64,000 bases of DNA from Candidatus Poribacteria bacterium (GCA_003635315.1 PYJD01000008.1:62001-126000), one strand, 5' to 3'; counted from the first letter of the stretch, positions 27,178 through 36,802 are shown. Numbers and translations: made by a program. The notes: generated by a model from the sequence alone, not told the origin.

Positions 27178-29025
27178 GTGAAAAACAAAAGATCAAATAA
27201 TTCTCTTAATACATTCTTAGAATATCCCAAAACAGATGGTTCTAAACAACATCTGTCAGCATTACAAAAAATAGCAGAGATTGGGAATAAAGTCTGGATT
27301 CAATTACCAAATAATCTCATCAGAACACGCTATTATTTGAATGTAATCGAATTTAACTTTAATGAATTCGATACAGCAGAAATAATAAGAAGAGAATTAT
27401 TAAATGTTCCTACAGGATCTAATAGAGAGACAAATGAACAGTCTATAAGTGGTTTTTTTCTGGTTGGTAATTCCCCTAATCGCGGATTATTTTATTGCAT
27501 AACAGAATATTTACAGGACTGTATTAATACGGATACTCACGTTTTTGATAGACTTCGCGGAAGAACGGTTCTATACATATATATTACTGATGAAGGTAAT
27601 AAGGACTTATTATCTGATTCTGGCGTAAGTGAATTCATAGATGAAATCCTTAATAACTATGTTGAGTCCTATGGTACAGATTTAATACTTGGTTTCTCAG
27701 TTGAATTACCTGAATTCTTATCAATCTTAGCACATAATGGTTTAACACTCCCTTGGACACAATCATTTTATGATGATATTCAGAATAATATACATTTAGA
27801 TGAAACTGACTTATCGTCTGAGTATAGTTTAAGTTTATTACCGTCACTTTTTTATGAAACCCATAACTCACCTATCATTAGAGGTATTTTCTGGCAAAAT
27901 TTAACATCACAATTTACAAATTGCTTTCTTAGTTCTGTGAAATCATATTGTATTGAAAAGAATATTCATTTTGCTGTAACTCTACCTGAAAGTGCAAGAT
28001 GGTTACAGTATGACTTGGGGACATTATTGTGTAGTATAGATTACCCGATTTTAATACCGGATGAATCAGATACAACACGGCGTTTTGTTGTAGCCAAATC
28101 AATATGCAGTAATTCAAAAAGAGCATGTGTAGTAAGAAAAGAAGAACAGACCTTACATCTTTCTCTGAATGATGCATCAAAAGGATTTAATGAATGGTTA
28201 AGTCCCGATTATCATTCTTCTCAAACTAAAGGTAGTAAGAATAGATATATCCATGAAAACCTAATTGATGGTTATCCCATAAGACCTATAGTTATTTTAA
28301 CACCTATACAAAGTCTTTGGATGGAGCCTGATCAGAAAAAATGGAATAATATTACAAAGGCATTTGCATGGCTATGTGATATTGTTTGGAAATTGGGTTA
28401 TGACTTTGATATTGTTTCAGAAAAACAGTTGTCTACTGCAGTATTTAATAGTTCAAATGGAACAATAACTATCAATGGTTACATATACCAACTTGTTCTA
28501 CTACCATCGTGTATATCCCTACATGAGAATTCTGTCCGACGATTAACAGAATATACAAAATATAAAGGTAGAATAATTGCTGATTCCCCTACCCCTTATC
28601 TTCTTAACGGAAAAATAGGATTAGCACCATATCAATTAGAAAGGTTAATTTATGGAAGATCAACTTATCTATTAGATGGCACACAAAGTGAAAGAGAAGA
28701 AACACTAGGAAGATATTTGAAGAAATGGATTAAATTAGGGATTCGTGTATATTATTCTAATGAGGAAAATACAGCAGATGAAATAAAAGTTCATCAAAGA
28801 AAAATAGAAAATGGAGATATATTCTATCTGTTTAATTCGGGTAGTAAAAATCTACATACTCTTGTTGAGATATTGGGTGAAGACAAAGATATAATAGAAA
28901 TTGATCTATCCTCTGGAGAGGTAATTAGACCTGAATTCTGGAAGGCAAATAAGAACATTTATCATGATTGTAAATTTTCACCTAAACAAGCCCGTCTATT
29001 CATAGTTAAAAACTTTGACATATAA
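27178..29025 (+). CDS. Divergent glycoside-hydrolase-like protein (GH106/GH42-style layout)
   Basis: A 615-aa cytoplasmic protein without a signal peptide. The middle (about 140-300) has the run seen in GH106/GH42-like TIM-barrel proteins: a strand with an acidic residue (ILGFSVELPEF), a long helix region, then FLSSVKSYCIEKNIHFAVTLPES. Residues about 370-500 have a class I GATase-like fold (LVLLPSCISLHENSVRRLTEYTKYKGRIIADS) as found beneath such barrels. The catalytic acids cannot be placed with certainty and the chain is shorter than most GH106 enzymes, so it may be inactive. It starts at GTG. It is a single gene between divergent and co-directional neighbours. The family call is tentative. 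Confidence 0.45.
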   Translation: MKNKRSNNSLNTFLEYPKTDGSKQHLSALQKIAEIGNKVWIQLPNNLIRTRYYLNVIEFNFNEFDTAEIIRRELLNVPTGSNRETNEQSISGFFLVGNSPNRGLFYCITEYLQDCINTDTHVFDRLRGRTVLYIYITDEGNKDLLSDSGVSEFIDEILNNYVESYGTDLILGFSVELPEFLSILAHNGLTLPWTQSFYDDIQNNIHLDETDLSSEYSLSLLPSLFYETHNSPIIRGIFWQNLTSQFTNCFLSSVKSYCIEKNIHFAVTLPESARWLQYDLGTLLCSIDYPILIPDESDTTRRFVVAKSICSNSKRACVVRKEEQTLHLSLNDASKGFNEWLSPDYHSSQTKGSKNRYIHENLIDGYPIRPIVILTPIQSLWMEPDQKKWNNITKAFAWLCDIVWKLGYDFDIVSEKQLSTAVFNSSNGTITINGYIYQLVLLPSCISLHENSVRRLTEYTKYKGRIIADSPTPYLLNGKIGLAPYQLERLIYGRSTYLLDGTQSEREETLGRYLKKWIKLGIRVYYSNEENTADEIKVHQRKIENGDIFYLFNSGSKNLHTLVEILGEDKDIIEIDLSSGEVIRPEFWKANKNIYHDCKFSPKQARLFIVKNFDI

Positions 29026-29077
29026 CATCTTCATTTTAAATAAATATAAGCAAAGGTCATTATTTCTTCTGATATGA

Positions 29078-29106
29078 TTGATAATCGATCCATTGATTGA
29101 TATAAT
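29078..29106 (+). promoter_or_regulatory. Possible sigma-70 promoter upstream of the Gfo/Idh/MocA gene
   Basis: TTGATA (29078-29083), a 17-nt spacer and TATAAT (29101-29106). It lies 251 nt before the ATG, so the cloverleaf palindrome at 29210-29277 would be in the leader. Confidence 0.45.
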
Positions 29107-29209
29107 ATCATGTAGAATTTATGATTGTTTTGTCAATATACTATAATCCACAGTCATATGTGGAATAGTAACCTTTATGGTGAAATATTGACTTAATTAT
29201 ACACATCAC

Positions 29210-29277
29210 TTGTAGGAGCGATCTCTGAATCGCGATCAAACCCTTTGATAATCGGGAATTGGAATTCCCTCCTACAA
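29210..29277. repeat. REP-like cloverleaf palindrome
   Basis: A 68-bp element closed by a perfect 9-bp stem (TTGTAGGAG / CTCCTACAA). Inside are three further perfect hairpins: GCGAT/ATCGC (29218-29233), ATCAAA/TTTGAT (29235-29249) and GGGAATT/AATTCCC (29254-29269). It is richer in GC than its flanks. The four-stem plan resembles dispersed REP/BIME or MITE-like elements. It lies within the 332-bp gap between the glycoside-hydrolase-like gene and the oxidoreductase gene. Confidence 0.85.
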
Positions 29278-29357
29278 ATCAGAATGTAGAATAAATTGTA
29301 TATTCTACCATAAGAATATAATTGTTTAAACTGTATGATTATCTGAAGGACTTTATA

Positions 29358-30437
29358 ATGAAGATTGGTATAATTGGTTGTGGTACAATCAGTGGAGCGT
29401 ATTTTGAAGGAGCGAAAAAAACAGATATATTAGAGATTAAAGCTTGCGCGGATATAAGACAGAATGCTGCGATATCACAAGCAGAAAAATACAATTGTAA
29501 ATCATTAACTGTTGAAGAATTACTTGCAGATTCAGAGATTGAGCTTGTTGTGAATCTCACTATCCCGAGAGTACATGTTGATGTTGGAATTCAGGTATTA
29601 AATGCCGGTAAGCACGTTTACAGTGAAAAACCTTTGGGAGTGGATATTGAAAGTGGTAAAGAACTTATTAATACCGCAGCAGAAAAAGGACTACGCGTAG
29701 GATCAGCACCTGACACATTTCTCGGTGGAGGCATTCAAACATCAAGACTTGCCATTGATACAGTGAAAATTGGGAAACCACTTGCAGGAACAGCATTCAT
29801 GTGTGGACATGGTCCAGAAAGTTGGCATCCGAATCCCGCTTTTTATTATGATATAGGTGGAGGACCGATGCTTGATATGGGACCATATTACATTACAGCC
29901 CTTGTGAACTTACTCGGTCCAGTAAAACGTGTTGCAGCCATAACAACAAAGGCATTTGAAGAACGGATAGCTACAAGTCAAGCTGTAAATGGATTAAGAA
30001 TACCAGTAAATACCACCACTCATTTAACCGGAGTAATTGAATTTGAAAATGGAGTGATAATCACCATGATCATGAGTTTCGATATGTGGAGACATAGTCT
30101 ACCTTGTATTGAAATCTATGGAGAAACAGGATCACTTCGTGTACCTGATCCAAATACTTTTGGGGGACCCGTTGCAATTTGTCCAGCAGGAGGCGATTGG
30201 GAGGATGTGCCAATCACTTTTCCGAACAACGCACGTATGATAGGTGTGATTGATATGGTTTCCGCTATTCAATCGGATCGTATTCATCGAGCTAATGGAG
30301 ATTTAGCCTATCATGTACTTGATGTAATGTTAGCATTCGACAAGTCATCAGAATCAGGGGAACATGTTTGGATAGAAAGTACTACAGAACGACCTGCTCC
30401 ATTATCCAGTGGCTTAAGTGAGTGGGAAATTGACTGA
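29358..30437 (+). CDS. Gfo/Idh/MocA-family oxidoreductase
   Basis: An NAD(P)-dependent sugar or polyol oxidoreductase of 359 aa. The Rossmann motif GIIGCGTISGAYFEG is at the N-terminus, the catalytic-type EKP is in YSEKPLGVD, and a typical C-terminal alpha/beta substrate domain includes GGGPMLDMGPYYITAL. An upstream in-frame TTG exists, but the ATG at 29358 has AAGGA eight nt before it and begins right at the Rossmann strand. The substrate is not evident. It is apparently a single-gene unit. Confidence 0.9.
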   Translation: MKIGIIGCGTISGAYFEGAKKTDILEIKACADIRQNAAISQAEKYNCKSLTVEELLADSEIELVVNLTIPRVHVDVGIQVLNAGKHVYSEKPLGVDIESGKELINTAAEKGLRVGSAPDTFLGGGIQTSRLAIDTVKIGKPLAGTAFMCGHGPESWHPNPAFYYDIGGGPMLDMGPYYITALVNLLGPVKRVAAITTKAFEERIATSQAVNGLRIPVNTTTHLTGVIEFENGVIITMIMSFDMWRHSLPCIEIYGETGSLRVPDPNTFGGPVAICPAGGDWEDVPITFPNNARMIGVIDMVSAIQSDRIHRANGDLAYHVLDVMLAFDKSSESGEHVWIESTTERPAPLSSGLSEWEID

Positions 30438-30476
30438 ATTCTGTTATCGGAAGTAAAAGGATGTTATGAATAATAA

Positions 30477-30504
30477 TTGACAAATTATTCCTGATGTGTA
30501 AAAT
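30477..30504 (+). promoter_or_regulatory. Sigma-70-like promoter for the LON-N gene
   Basis: TTGACA (30477-30482), a 16-nt spacer and TAAAAT (30499-30504), 80 nt before the ATG at 30584. Confidence 0.5.
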
Positions 30505-30583
30505 GATACTACACCCTTAATTCACATCCAGATACTTGATTTCTTGTAAATTGAAAGTTAATTTTAACGTTGTGGAGATTCTT

Positions 30584-31237
30584 ATGGAATTAGAAACAAA
30601 CAGTATTAATGAAAAAGAACTCCCAATTTTTCCATTAAATGTTGTACTGTTTCCTGGTGGTTACCTGCCACTTCATGTTTTTGAACAACGATATCGTGAG
30701 ATGATAAAACATTGTATCAGAGATGAATCATCGTTTGGTGTGGTTATGATAAAAGAGGGTGAGGAGACTGGAAATTCCGCGATACCATGTAAAATCGGTA
30801 CAGAAGTAGATTTAGTAGATGTAAATAGATTTCCTGATGGTCGTATGAATATTATGACTTCTGGTCATTCGCGTTTTGAAATTCTTGAAGTGAATGAAGA
30901 TATGCCGTATTTAGTGGCACGTGTTCGTATATTAGATTCATTTGAGGCAGATGCTGATCCCAATCTGGCAGATGTTGCAGCAGAAACCTTGGAGGTATAT
31001 AAGGAATATGAAACTTTATCAAGTTTCCTAATGTTTAGTTGGCAGCCTCCAGACGAGAATCCAGAACATCCTCAACAATTAGCCTATCAAATAGGTTCAC
31101 GTCTACGTTTACCACTTAAGGAGAAACAAGAATTACTTGAGTTAGAATCATTCGACCAACTCCTTAGGAAAGAAATTAAGATTCTGAAACACCTAAATCA
31201 ACAAATTGCTTTCCAGTTGACAGCACGTAATAACTAA
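30584..31237 (+). CDS. Stand-alone LON N-terminal substrate-binding domain protein
   Basis: A 217-aa protein consisting of the LON-N (PUA-like plus helical) domain without the AAA+ or protease domains. It opens with LPIFPLNVVLFPGGYLPLHVFEQRYREMI, the family hallmark, and continues with GTEVDLVDVNRFPDGRMNI and a helical C-terminus. Family members are of unknown function and may bind peptides or damaged proteins. GGAG seven nt before the ATG supports this start over an upstream TTG. It precedes the phosphatidyltransferase gene by 76 nt. Confidence 0.92.
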   Translation: MELETNSINEKELPIFPLNVVLFPGGYLPLHVFEQRYREMIKHCIRDESSFGVVMIKEGEETGNSAIPCKIGTEVDLVDVNRFPDGRMNIMTSGHSRFEILEVNEDMPYLVARVRILDSFEADADPNLADVAAETLEVYKEYETLSSFLMFSWQPPDENPEHPQQLAYQIGSRLRLPLKEKQELLELESFDQLLRKEIKILKHLNQQIAFQLTARNN

Positions 31238-31313
31238 AGTATATCCAATTTTTTCTATGTGTTTATGATATTATTTTGAACATAAACTCTGACTGATTAA
31301 TGCAATAGCATCG

Positions 31314-31931
31314 ATGGTATTTAAAGCACCCATACACCAGTTTACTGATACTCAAGAGATAAATATCACCCCACAACAATTTTTGTATGTTAGCAATATA
31401 CTATCAGCATTTAGGCTGGTAATAGTTCCATTACTATTTATGTTAATATATCAAAAAAAGTATACTTTAGCGGTAATTTTTGGGTGCATAGCAGTAATTT
31501 CTGACATATTAGATGGATTTTTTGCACGTTTACTCAATCAACATTCTGAATTAGGCTACATATTAGATCCTATCGCAGATAAGTGTGCCATTGGTGCAGG
31601 GATATTTGCACTAATTTTATCCAGTCCCAACTTAGAATTTCCAATTTGGGCATTTTTTGCAATAATATTACGAGATTCTGCAATAGTAATAGGTAATGTG
31701 ATACTTGCGATAAAAGCAAAAATGATTACACGATCTAACTTATGGGGGAAATGTACAAGTTTTTCTTTATCAATTACGGTGATAGTCTACTTAGTATCCT
31801 CTTTAGAATATCCCTTAGTTAATAGTATAAAGATATATCTATTGTATATATCTTTAGTATTTGTAGTGATTTCATTTATAAGTTATTTCCGACATATGCT
31901 TAGGGCACTTAATCAGGTTAAAGTTATTTAA
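31314..31931 (+). CDS. CDP-alcohol phosphatidyltransferase (PgsA-like)
   Basis: An integral membrane enzyme of 205 aa that joins CDP-diacylglycerol to an alcohol such as glycerol 3-phosphate. The family active-site pattern DGx2ARx8Gx3Dx3D is seen in ILDGFFARLLNQHSELGYILDPIADK. About five or six membrane helices follow. It resembles PgsA and cardiolipin-type synthases; the exact acceptor alcohol cannot be decided. It is followed by two small genes of unknown function on the same strand (31999 and 32559). Confidence 0.9.
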   Translation: MVFKAPIHQFTDTQEINITPQQFLYVSNILSAFRLVIVPLLFMLIYQKKYTLAVIFGCIAVISDILDGFFARLLNQHSELGYILDPIADKCAIGAGIFALILSSPNLEFPIWAFFAIILRDSAIVIGNVILAIKAKMITRSNLWGKCTSFSLSITVIVYLVSSLEYPLVNSIKIYLLYISLVFVVISFISYFRHMLRALNQVKVI

Positions 31932-31998
31932 CTGTTCCAATTTACCCATTATGAATCATTCTTTCAAATCATCCAATCTATATTAGTAGGATAGTTGA

Positions 31999-32427
31999 AT
32001 GGATCTTTATTTAAACCCATCGGATGTAGCAGAGGTAATCGGTGTTGATGAAGAGATAATTAAGCAAGTATTAGAACGAAAAACACCTGAAATTGAACCT
32101 TATTTAAGAGTAAGGTCAGGTAGATCAGGGACCGAATCAGAGGCTGAAGCAGTTCTCCAATTACGAATTGATGGTTTGGCACCGTTGATTACACAATTAA
32201 GTTATAATATCCCTACAAACGATATAATAGAGAATCTTATATGTCAGATTGTTCATATAGCATATTTAAATGAAACAATTGAAAAGTTGGAATCAGAAAA
32301 GATCGAACTTAACAACATTGTGCAAACATTACAACATGAGAACTCAGACTTACGAATTGAGATTAACCGATTGCAAGATGAAATACCTAAAAATTGGAAA
32401 GAACATATTAGACAAATGTTTAAATAG
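31999..32427 (+). CDS. Small unknown protein with possible HTH and C-terminal coiled coil
   Basis: Not recognised. Of 142 aa, the first 35 (LNPSDVAEVIGVDEEIIKQVLERK) could form a helix-turn-helix or MerR-like N-terminal unit. The C-terminal half (LNETIEKLESEKIELNNI and the residues after it) is a clear heptad-type coiled coil. It has no signal peptide or membrane segment. A TAGGAT sequence lies before the ATG. It sits between two membrane-protein genes. A DNA-binding or scaffold role is possible, but nothing shows it directly. Confidence 0.6.
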   Translation: MDLYLNPSDVAEVIGVDEEIIKQVLERKTPEIEPYLRVRSGRSGTESEAEAVLQLRIDGLAPLITQLSYNIPTNDIIENLICQIVHIAYLNETIEKLESEKIELNNIVQTLQHENSDLRIEINRLQDEIPKNWKEHIRQMFK

Positions 32428-32558
32428 ATGAAAATTTAACAATCTCCACTATTTCTTCTTGTCTACAGATATTTTGAAATCCAACAATCATTCTCAAGAA
32501 TCTAATATCAATAATTCTGTAAATCTGTTTGTATGCAACAAACGACTTGTGTCATAGA

Positions 32559-33182
32559 ATGCAATTAAATCGGAATAAATTACTCTCAATAATAGGTTTA
32601 TTATTAGGTTTTTTATTCCTATATTTTGATCTAAATAAGTTTTTATATAATTCTACTACGTATAGTCAACTTGATATCTTACTTAAGGGTATTGCTTTTA
32701 TATTGTTATGCATTTCGACTATACTTATGTCTGTTGCATTTCAAAATACACTTGGCGTAAACATCATATCATCACTTGGTCTATTAATAGGTATTATTTT
32801 CTTAGTCTTACCAGTACCACAAGTATTCCGTAGTTCTTCATTTCATTTATTATTCTGTTTCTCAATTCCATTTGGACTCTCAACTAAAACAATTAGAACT
32901 ACTACAATTATATCTATCCTTTGTATAATTTTAGGAACAATTTTTCTTTATCTCAATCCACTTTTGGATTTAGAAATTCCTACCCTCCATATTCTCCTAC
33001 CAGGAATGATCTTATTCTGTATTATCTTTTCTAAAATTACATGGTGTGAAAGCGTATCAATTGGACTGATAGTTCTCGGCTTGATTTCCCTTTGTCAACC
33101 CTTTCTAATTATATTCTATCAAACAGGATTTCAATTGCTGCTTGCAGGATTGACAGGCTTTATTGTGGTGGCACATAGATAA
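32559..33182 (+). CDS. Polytopic membrane protein of unknown function
   Basis: A 207-aa very hydrophobic protein with six or seven predicted membrane helices (LLSIIGLLLGFLFLYF, NIISSLGLLIGIIFLVLPV, TIISILCIILGTIFLYL and others). No family motif or charged catalytic residue stands out. An earlier in-frame TTG at 32529 is possible; the ATG at 32559 was chosen because the hydrophobic run begins soon after. The translation lacks stops and has normal composition for a membrane protein, but expression is not otherwise supported. Confidence 0.6.
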   Translation: MQLNRNKLLSIIGLLLGFLFLYFDLNKFLYNSTTYSQLDILLKGIAFILLCISTILMSVAFQNTLGVNIISSLGLLIGIIFLVLPVPQVFRSSSFHLLFCFSIPFGLSTKTIRTTTIISILCIILGTIFLYLNPLLDLEIPTLHILLPGMILFCIIFSKITWCESVSIGLIVLGLISLCQPFLIIFYQTGFQLLLAGLTGFIVVAHR

Positions 33183-33258
33183 TTTACATCATAAAATTAT
33201 TCAGAATTCCCGTCATTAATGTAATTATAGTGAATTGGATTTAGATAGGTATCAATAT

Positions 33259-34383
33259 ATGTCATCAGGAAAAACCACAAACATAGTAATTGTTGGAGCA
33301 GGTATTATTGGAATATCTATAGCCTATAAACTGTCTCATAGAAAGAATACTTCAATAACAGTTCTTGATAGTGAAATTCCTGGATGCGGAGCAACTGCTC
33401 ATTCATTTGCATGGGTAAATGCATTTGGAAAAGACCCGCGGAACTACCATACACTAAATCGTCGTTCATTAGATATGTGGTATCGTTTATCAGAACAATT
33501 AGATGGGGACATCGGTATGCATCTTGGTGGTGAATTACGCTGGGAGAACACACAACGTGGTGCAAAAGTACTAAAAGATAGGGTTTGTCAACTTCAAGCG
33601 TGGGGATACCTTTGTCGAATAATATCAAAAGAGGAATTATTGACATTTGAGCCTGAACTTACCCCTGGTCATGTGTTAGCTTGCTCATACGCTGAGGCAG
33701 ATTTCCATATTGAAACAGACAAATTCATATCGGTATGTTTGAACAAAGCAATAGAAAATGGCGTATCAATACAGTCAAACACACCAGTGATAGACTTTAG
33801 TCATAATAAAGGAAGGGTTAACTCAGTCATCACATCGAAATCTGAATATCCTTGTGATATTGTTATATTATCGGCAGGTGTTAATACTACACATTTGGCA
33901 GCTATTGTTGACGTCCATATTCCACAGCAATGCAGTCCAGGGATAGTCATTAGCACAACTAAGAGTAAGAAAGTCTTGCATCATGCTGCAGTAATTCATG
34001 CTCCATCTAAGAATGAAAAGCACCAACACATTCACTTGAGACAACTTGCTGATGGAACGCTAAGGATAGGACAAGGAACACAAGAAGGAATTAATACGGA
34101 CGATTCACAGGAACATGCAGATACATTATTAGAAAACACCAAGAGATTTCTTCCCTCAATTGGAGATGTATCAGCGATAACAAATCCAGTTGGTTATCGA
34201 CCTATGCCTATTGATGGATACCCTATAATTGGGTTCACAGAATCTATTTCAAATCTATATATTACATTCATGCATAGTGGAGTAACATTAGCCCCCTTAG
34301 TAAGTGAAATGGCTACTATTGAAATAATGGATGGGGTAAGTGTTGATTGGTTTACTCCATATCGTCATAGTAGATTCTGCTAA
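33259..34383 (+). CDS. FAD-dependent oxidoreductase (DAO / glycine oxidase-like)
   Basis: A 374-aa flavoprotein of the DAO family, which oxidises amines or amino acids. The dinucleotide-binding motif IVIVGAGIIGISIAYKL is at residues 8-24. The C-terminal FAD-closing block is GYRPMPIDGYPIIGFTESISNLYI and MHSGVTLAP. The loop SFAWVNAFGKDPRNYHTLNRRS is typical of the subfamily. The ATG at 33259 is preferred over an in-frame TTG at 33235. It converges on the solute-binding-protein gene 23 bp away. Confidence 0.9.
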   Translation: MSSGKTTNIVIVGAGIIGISIAYKLSHRKNTSITVLDSEIPGCGATAHSFAWVNAFGKDPRNYHTLNRRSLDMWYRLSEQLDGDIGMHLGGELRWENTQRGAKVLKDRVCQLQAWGYLCRIISKEELLTFEPELTPGHVLACSYAEADFHIETDKFISVCLNKAIENGVSIQSNTPVIDFSHNKGRVNSVITSKSEYPCDIVILSAGVNTTHLAAIVDVHIPQQCSPGIVISTTKSKKVLHHAAVIHAPSKNEKHQHIHLRQLADGTLRIGQGTQEGINTDDSQEHADTLLENTKRFLPSIGDVSAITNPVGYRPMPIDGYPIIGFTESISNLYITFMHSGVTLAPLVSEMATIEIMDGVSVDWFTPYRHSRFC

Positions 34384-34406
34384 ACAAATATAATTAAGAA
34401 TACCGT

Positions 34407-35558
34407 TTATTCAAATAGTACCAAACTCCCATCTTTGACTATCAGTACTTGAGGATCATAGACAGCATCCCCATCTTGATTGAAAGAAAATTTACCTACT
34501 ATGGTCTCTAATCCCGTAATATTTGCAAGTGCATCACGAATTGACATAGCATCTTTTGTAGATGCATTAGCAAGAGCTTCAGCTAAGACATATAGTGCGA
34601 CATATGAACGTGCGGAATAGTTATTTGGAAGAGTACCATACTTCTCATGATAATTCTTAACAAATTCTTGATTCAAAGGGTTATCAACTGCTGTTCCCCA
34701 TCCTGTGAAAGTAATGGTTCCTTCTGCTGCCTCTCCTGCTGCTTCAACATCAGCTTCGGTTAAGGTTCGTAATACAAACCGAGCTGTAATACCCAGATCA
34801 CGACTTTGTTTAAGTATACTTGCCTTTTCTGGTGGTAATGAGGAAACAAATACCACATCAGGCTGTTCCATTTCTATTCGTGTCAACTGTTCTGAGAAAT
34901 CTTCATCATTAGCCTGAAAGGTTTCTGTTGCAACCACTTCAATACCTTTTTGATTAAAAACTTCCAGTAGAGCTTTTTCACTATCTACTGAAAAAACATC
35001 GCTTTTATCATATAGAGTAGCAACTTTTGAAAAATTATACTTTGTAAGAATTGCATCAACTCCATTAGGAACTAATACATCAGTAGTTAGTGCTATACGA
35101 AATACATAATCACCCAATGCACTTAACCCACGTGCTGCTGATGTTGAACTGATTGCTACAACTTTATTCATTTGTGCTATAGGAAATACCTCTTTTGCGG
35201 CAGATGATGTAACTGGACCAAGAATCACTGATAGTCCATCTTCTATAAATTTATTATATGCAGTAATCGCTCCATCAGCTGTAGCCATATCATCCATTAT
35301 AATAAAGTTAATAGTAAAATTATTCTCTGGATTCTCATTGATTTCATCCTTAGCTAATTGCAAAGCGTTGTAAATTGGTTCACCAAACGTTGAACCTAAT
35401 CTGCCAGTTAATGGTAAAACTAACCCAATTGAGATCTCTTCCCTTTCAATCTCTATAGGTTCAATAACCTGTTGGATTCTTTCACATCCCAATATGGAGA
35501 AAATTGAAAAACAAAATACAACAATATAAACAAAATTCGATTTAGTCTTTTTGAACAT
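34407..35558 (-). CDS. ABC transporter substrate-binding lipoprotein, branched-chain amino-acid (LivJ) type
   Basis: A periplasmic binding protein of 383 aa. A lipoprotein signal ends in the lipobox SILGC (about residues 21-25). The mature domain starts ISIGLVLPLTGRLGSTFGEPIYNALQLA and has the fold-type I binding pattern (VILGPVTSSAAKEVFPIAQ, VVFVSSLPPEKASILKQSRDLG). GAGG lies seven nt before the ATG. The permease and ATPase genes are elsewhere. The ligand could be an amino acid, amide or urea. Confidence 0.92.
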   Translation of the reverse strand: MFKKTKSNFVYIVVFCFSIFSILGCERIQQVIEPIEIEREEISIGLVLPLTGRLGSTFGEPIYNALQLAKDEINENPENNFTINFIIMDDMATADGAITAYNKFIEDGLSVILGPVTSSAAKEVFPIAQMNKVVAISSTSAARGLSALGDYVFRIALTTDVLVPNGVDAILTKYNFSKVATLYDKSDVFSVDSEKALLEVFNQKGIEVVATETFQANDEDFSEQLTRIEMEQPDVVFVSSLPPEKASILKQSRDLGITARFVLRTLTEADVEAAGEAAEGTITFTGWGTAVDNPLNQEFVKNYHEKYGTLPNNYSARSYVALYVLAEALANASTKDAMSIRDALANITGLETIVGKFSFNQDGDAVYDPQVLIVKDGSLVLFE

Positions 35559-35679
35559 TTAGATCCTCATTAAAATAAAATTTTTGATATTTTAAGAATT
35601 TGACTTGTCAAACTCACGTTATTATATACTGTATAGGATTGATGTCAATATCAAACTAAATATCCCCAATCACTAATAC

Positions 35680-35708
35680 TTGACCTCTTACCTATAATGA
35701 AGTATAGT
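35680..35708 (+). promoter_or_regulatory. Sigma-70-like promoter for the second Gfo/Idh/MocA gene
   Basis: TTGACC (35680-35685), a 17-nt spacer and TATAGT (35703-35708), 42 nt before the ATG at 35751. Confidence 0.55.
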
Positions 35709-35750
35709 ATGCTTTAATTATTTTAATGAATACAATTAGATATATCCATT

Positions 35751-36743
35751 ATGAAACCAGAATTCAAACCACCTATTAAGTGGGGTATACTCAGTACAGC
35801 AAATATAGCCAAAAAAGTTAGTAAAGCTATAAATCATGCTAATAATGCTGAATTAGTAGCAATAGCCAGTAGAACTGAAGAACGTGCTACTTCGTGGGCA
35901 AAAGAACATAATATCCCAAAAGCATACGGTAGCTATGATGCACTCATTTCCGATCCTTCCATAGATGTAATTTATATTCCTCTTCCCCCATCCATGCATG
36001 CAGAATGGACAATCAAGGCTGCTGAACAAGGGAAACATGTATTGTGTGAAAAACCTTTGTCTGCTAATGCTGCTGAGGCGAAAGTGATGGCTATAGCATG
36101 TCAACAGAATGGTGTTCAATTAATGGATGGTGTAATGTGGGTACACCATGATAGAACTGAAGAGATGAAGAAACACATTCAGACCTTGGGGAAATTACGG
36201 AGGGTTACTACTGCATTTACATTCAGTTGGGATAAGATTCCTTACAATAATATTCGTGCAAAACCGGAACTTGCGGGTGGTAGTCTTGGAGATCTTGGTT
36301 ATTACTGTGTTCGGGCAATTTTATGGGGATTTGAAGCGACACCTACTCAAGTTTTCGCTACTGCCCGATACACGAATGGTGTGGACTTTAATTTATCAGG
36401 TATTCTCTGGTTTGAAGATGACCGAATTGCAACAATGGATTGTGGTTTTGATACAGCCCTCAGAAAGTGGTTTGAAATTGCTGGAACAAAAGCATCTCTG
36501 GTTTGTGATGATTTTACTGTACCTACATCCGAAGAATCCTCACGATTTTGGATTCATGGTACTAATAATGAAAAGCATGAAATTGGACAGTGTATACAAG
36601 AAATTAATATGATAGAACACTTTTCCAACATTGTCATTAACGGTGCACTTGAACCCTATTGGTCCGATATAGCAGTGAAGACAATGATAATATGTGATGC
36701 CCTTCAAGAATCTGCTCGGACAAAAAAAGTGGTTGTACTTTAA
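35751..36743 (+). CDS. Gfo/Idh/MocA-family oxidoreductase (dihydrodiol dehydrogenase-like)
   Basis: A 330-aa NAD(P)-dependent dehydrogenase. The Rossmann start is WGILSTANIAKKV, the catalytic lysine is in CEKPLSANAAEAK, and GGSLGDLGYYCVRAILWGF belongs to the substrate domain. The opening KWGILSTANIA is characteristic of the dimeric dihydrodiol / xylose dehydrogenase-like branch. It differs clearly from the paralogue at 29358-30437. A hairpin terminator follows, so it is probably a single-gene unit. Confidence 0.9.
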   Translation: MKPEFKPPIKWGILSTANIAKKVSKAINHANNAELVAIASRTEERATSWAKEHNIPKAYGSYDALISDPSIDVIYIPLPPSMHAEWTIKAAEQGKHVLCEKPLSANAAEAKVMAIACQQNGVQLMDGVMWVHHDRTEEMKKHIQTLGKLRRVTTAFTFSWDKIPYNNIRAKPELAGGSLGDLGYYCVRAILWGFEATPTQVFATARYTNGVDFNLSGILWFEDDRIATMDCGFDTALRKWFEIAGTKASLVCDDFTVPTSEESSRFWIHGTNNEKHEIGQCIQEINMIEHFSNIVINGALEPYWSDIAVKTMIICDALQESARTKKVVVL

Positions 36744-36755
36744 TAAGAAAAATCT

Positions 36756-36776
36756 TTGTCTAATTTCCTTAGACAA
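36756..36776. terminator. Terminator-like hairpin after the oxidoreductase gene
   Basis: TTGTCTAA and TTAGACAA form a perfect 8-bp stem around TTTCC, 13 nt after the stop codon. There is no strong T-run, so efficiency is uncertain. Confidence 0.45.
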
Positions 36777-36802
36777 GACCAATTTATCCGTACTTAATTA
36801 TT

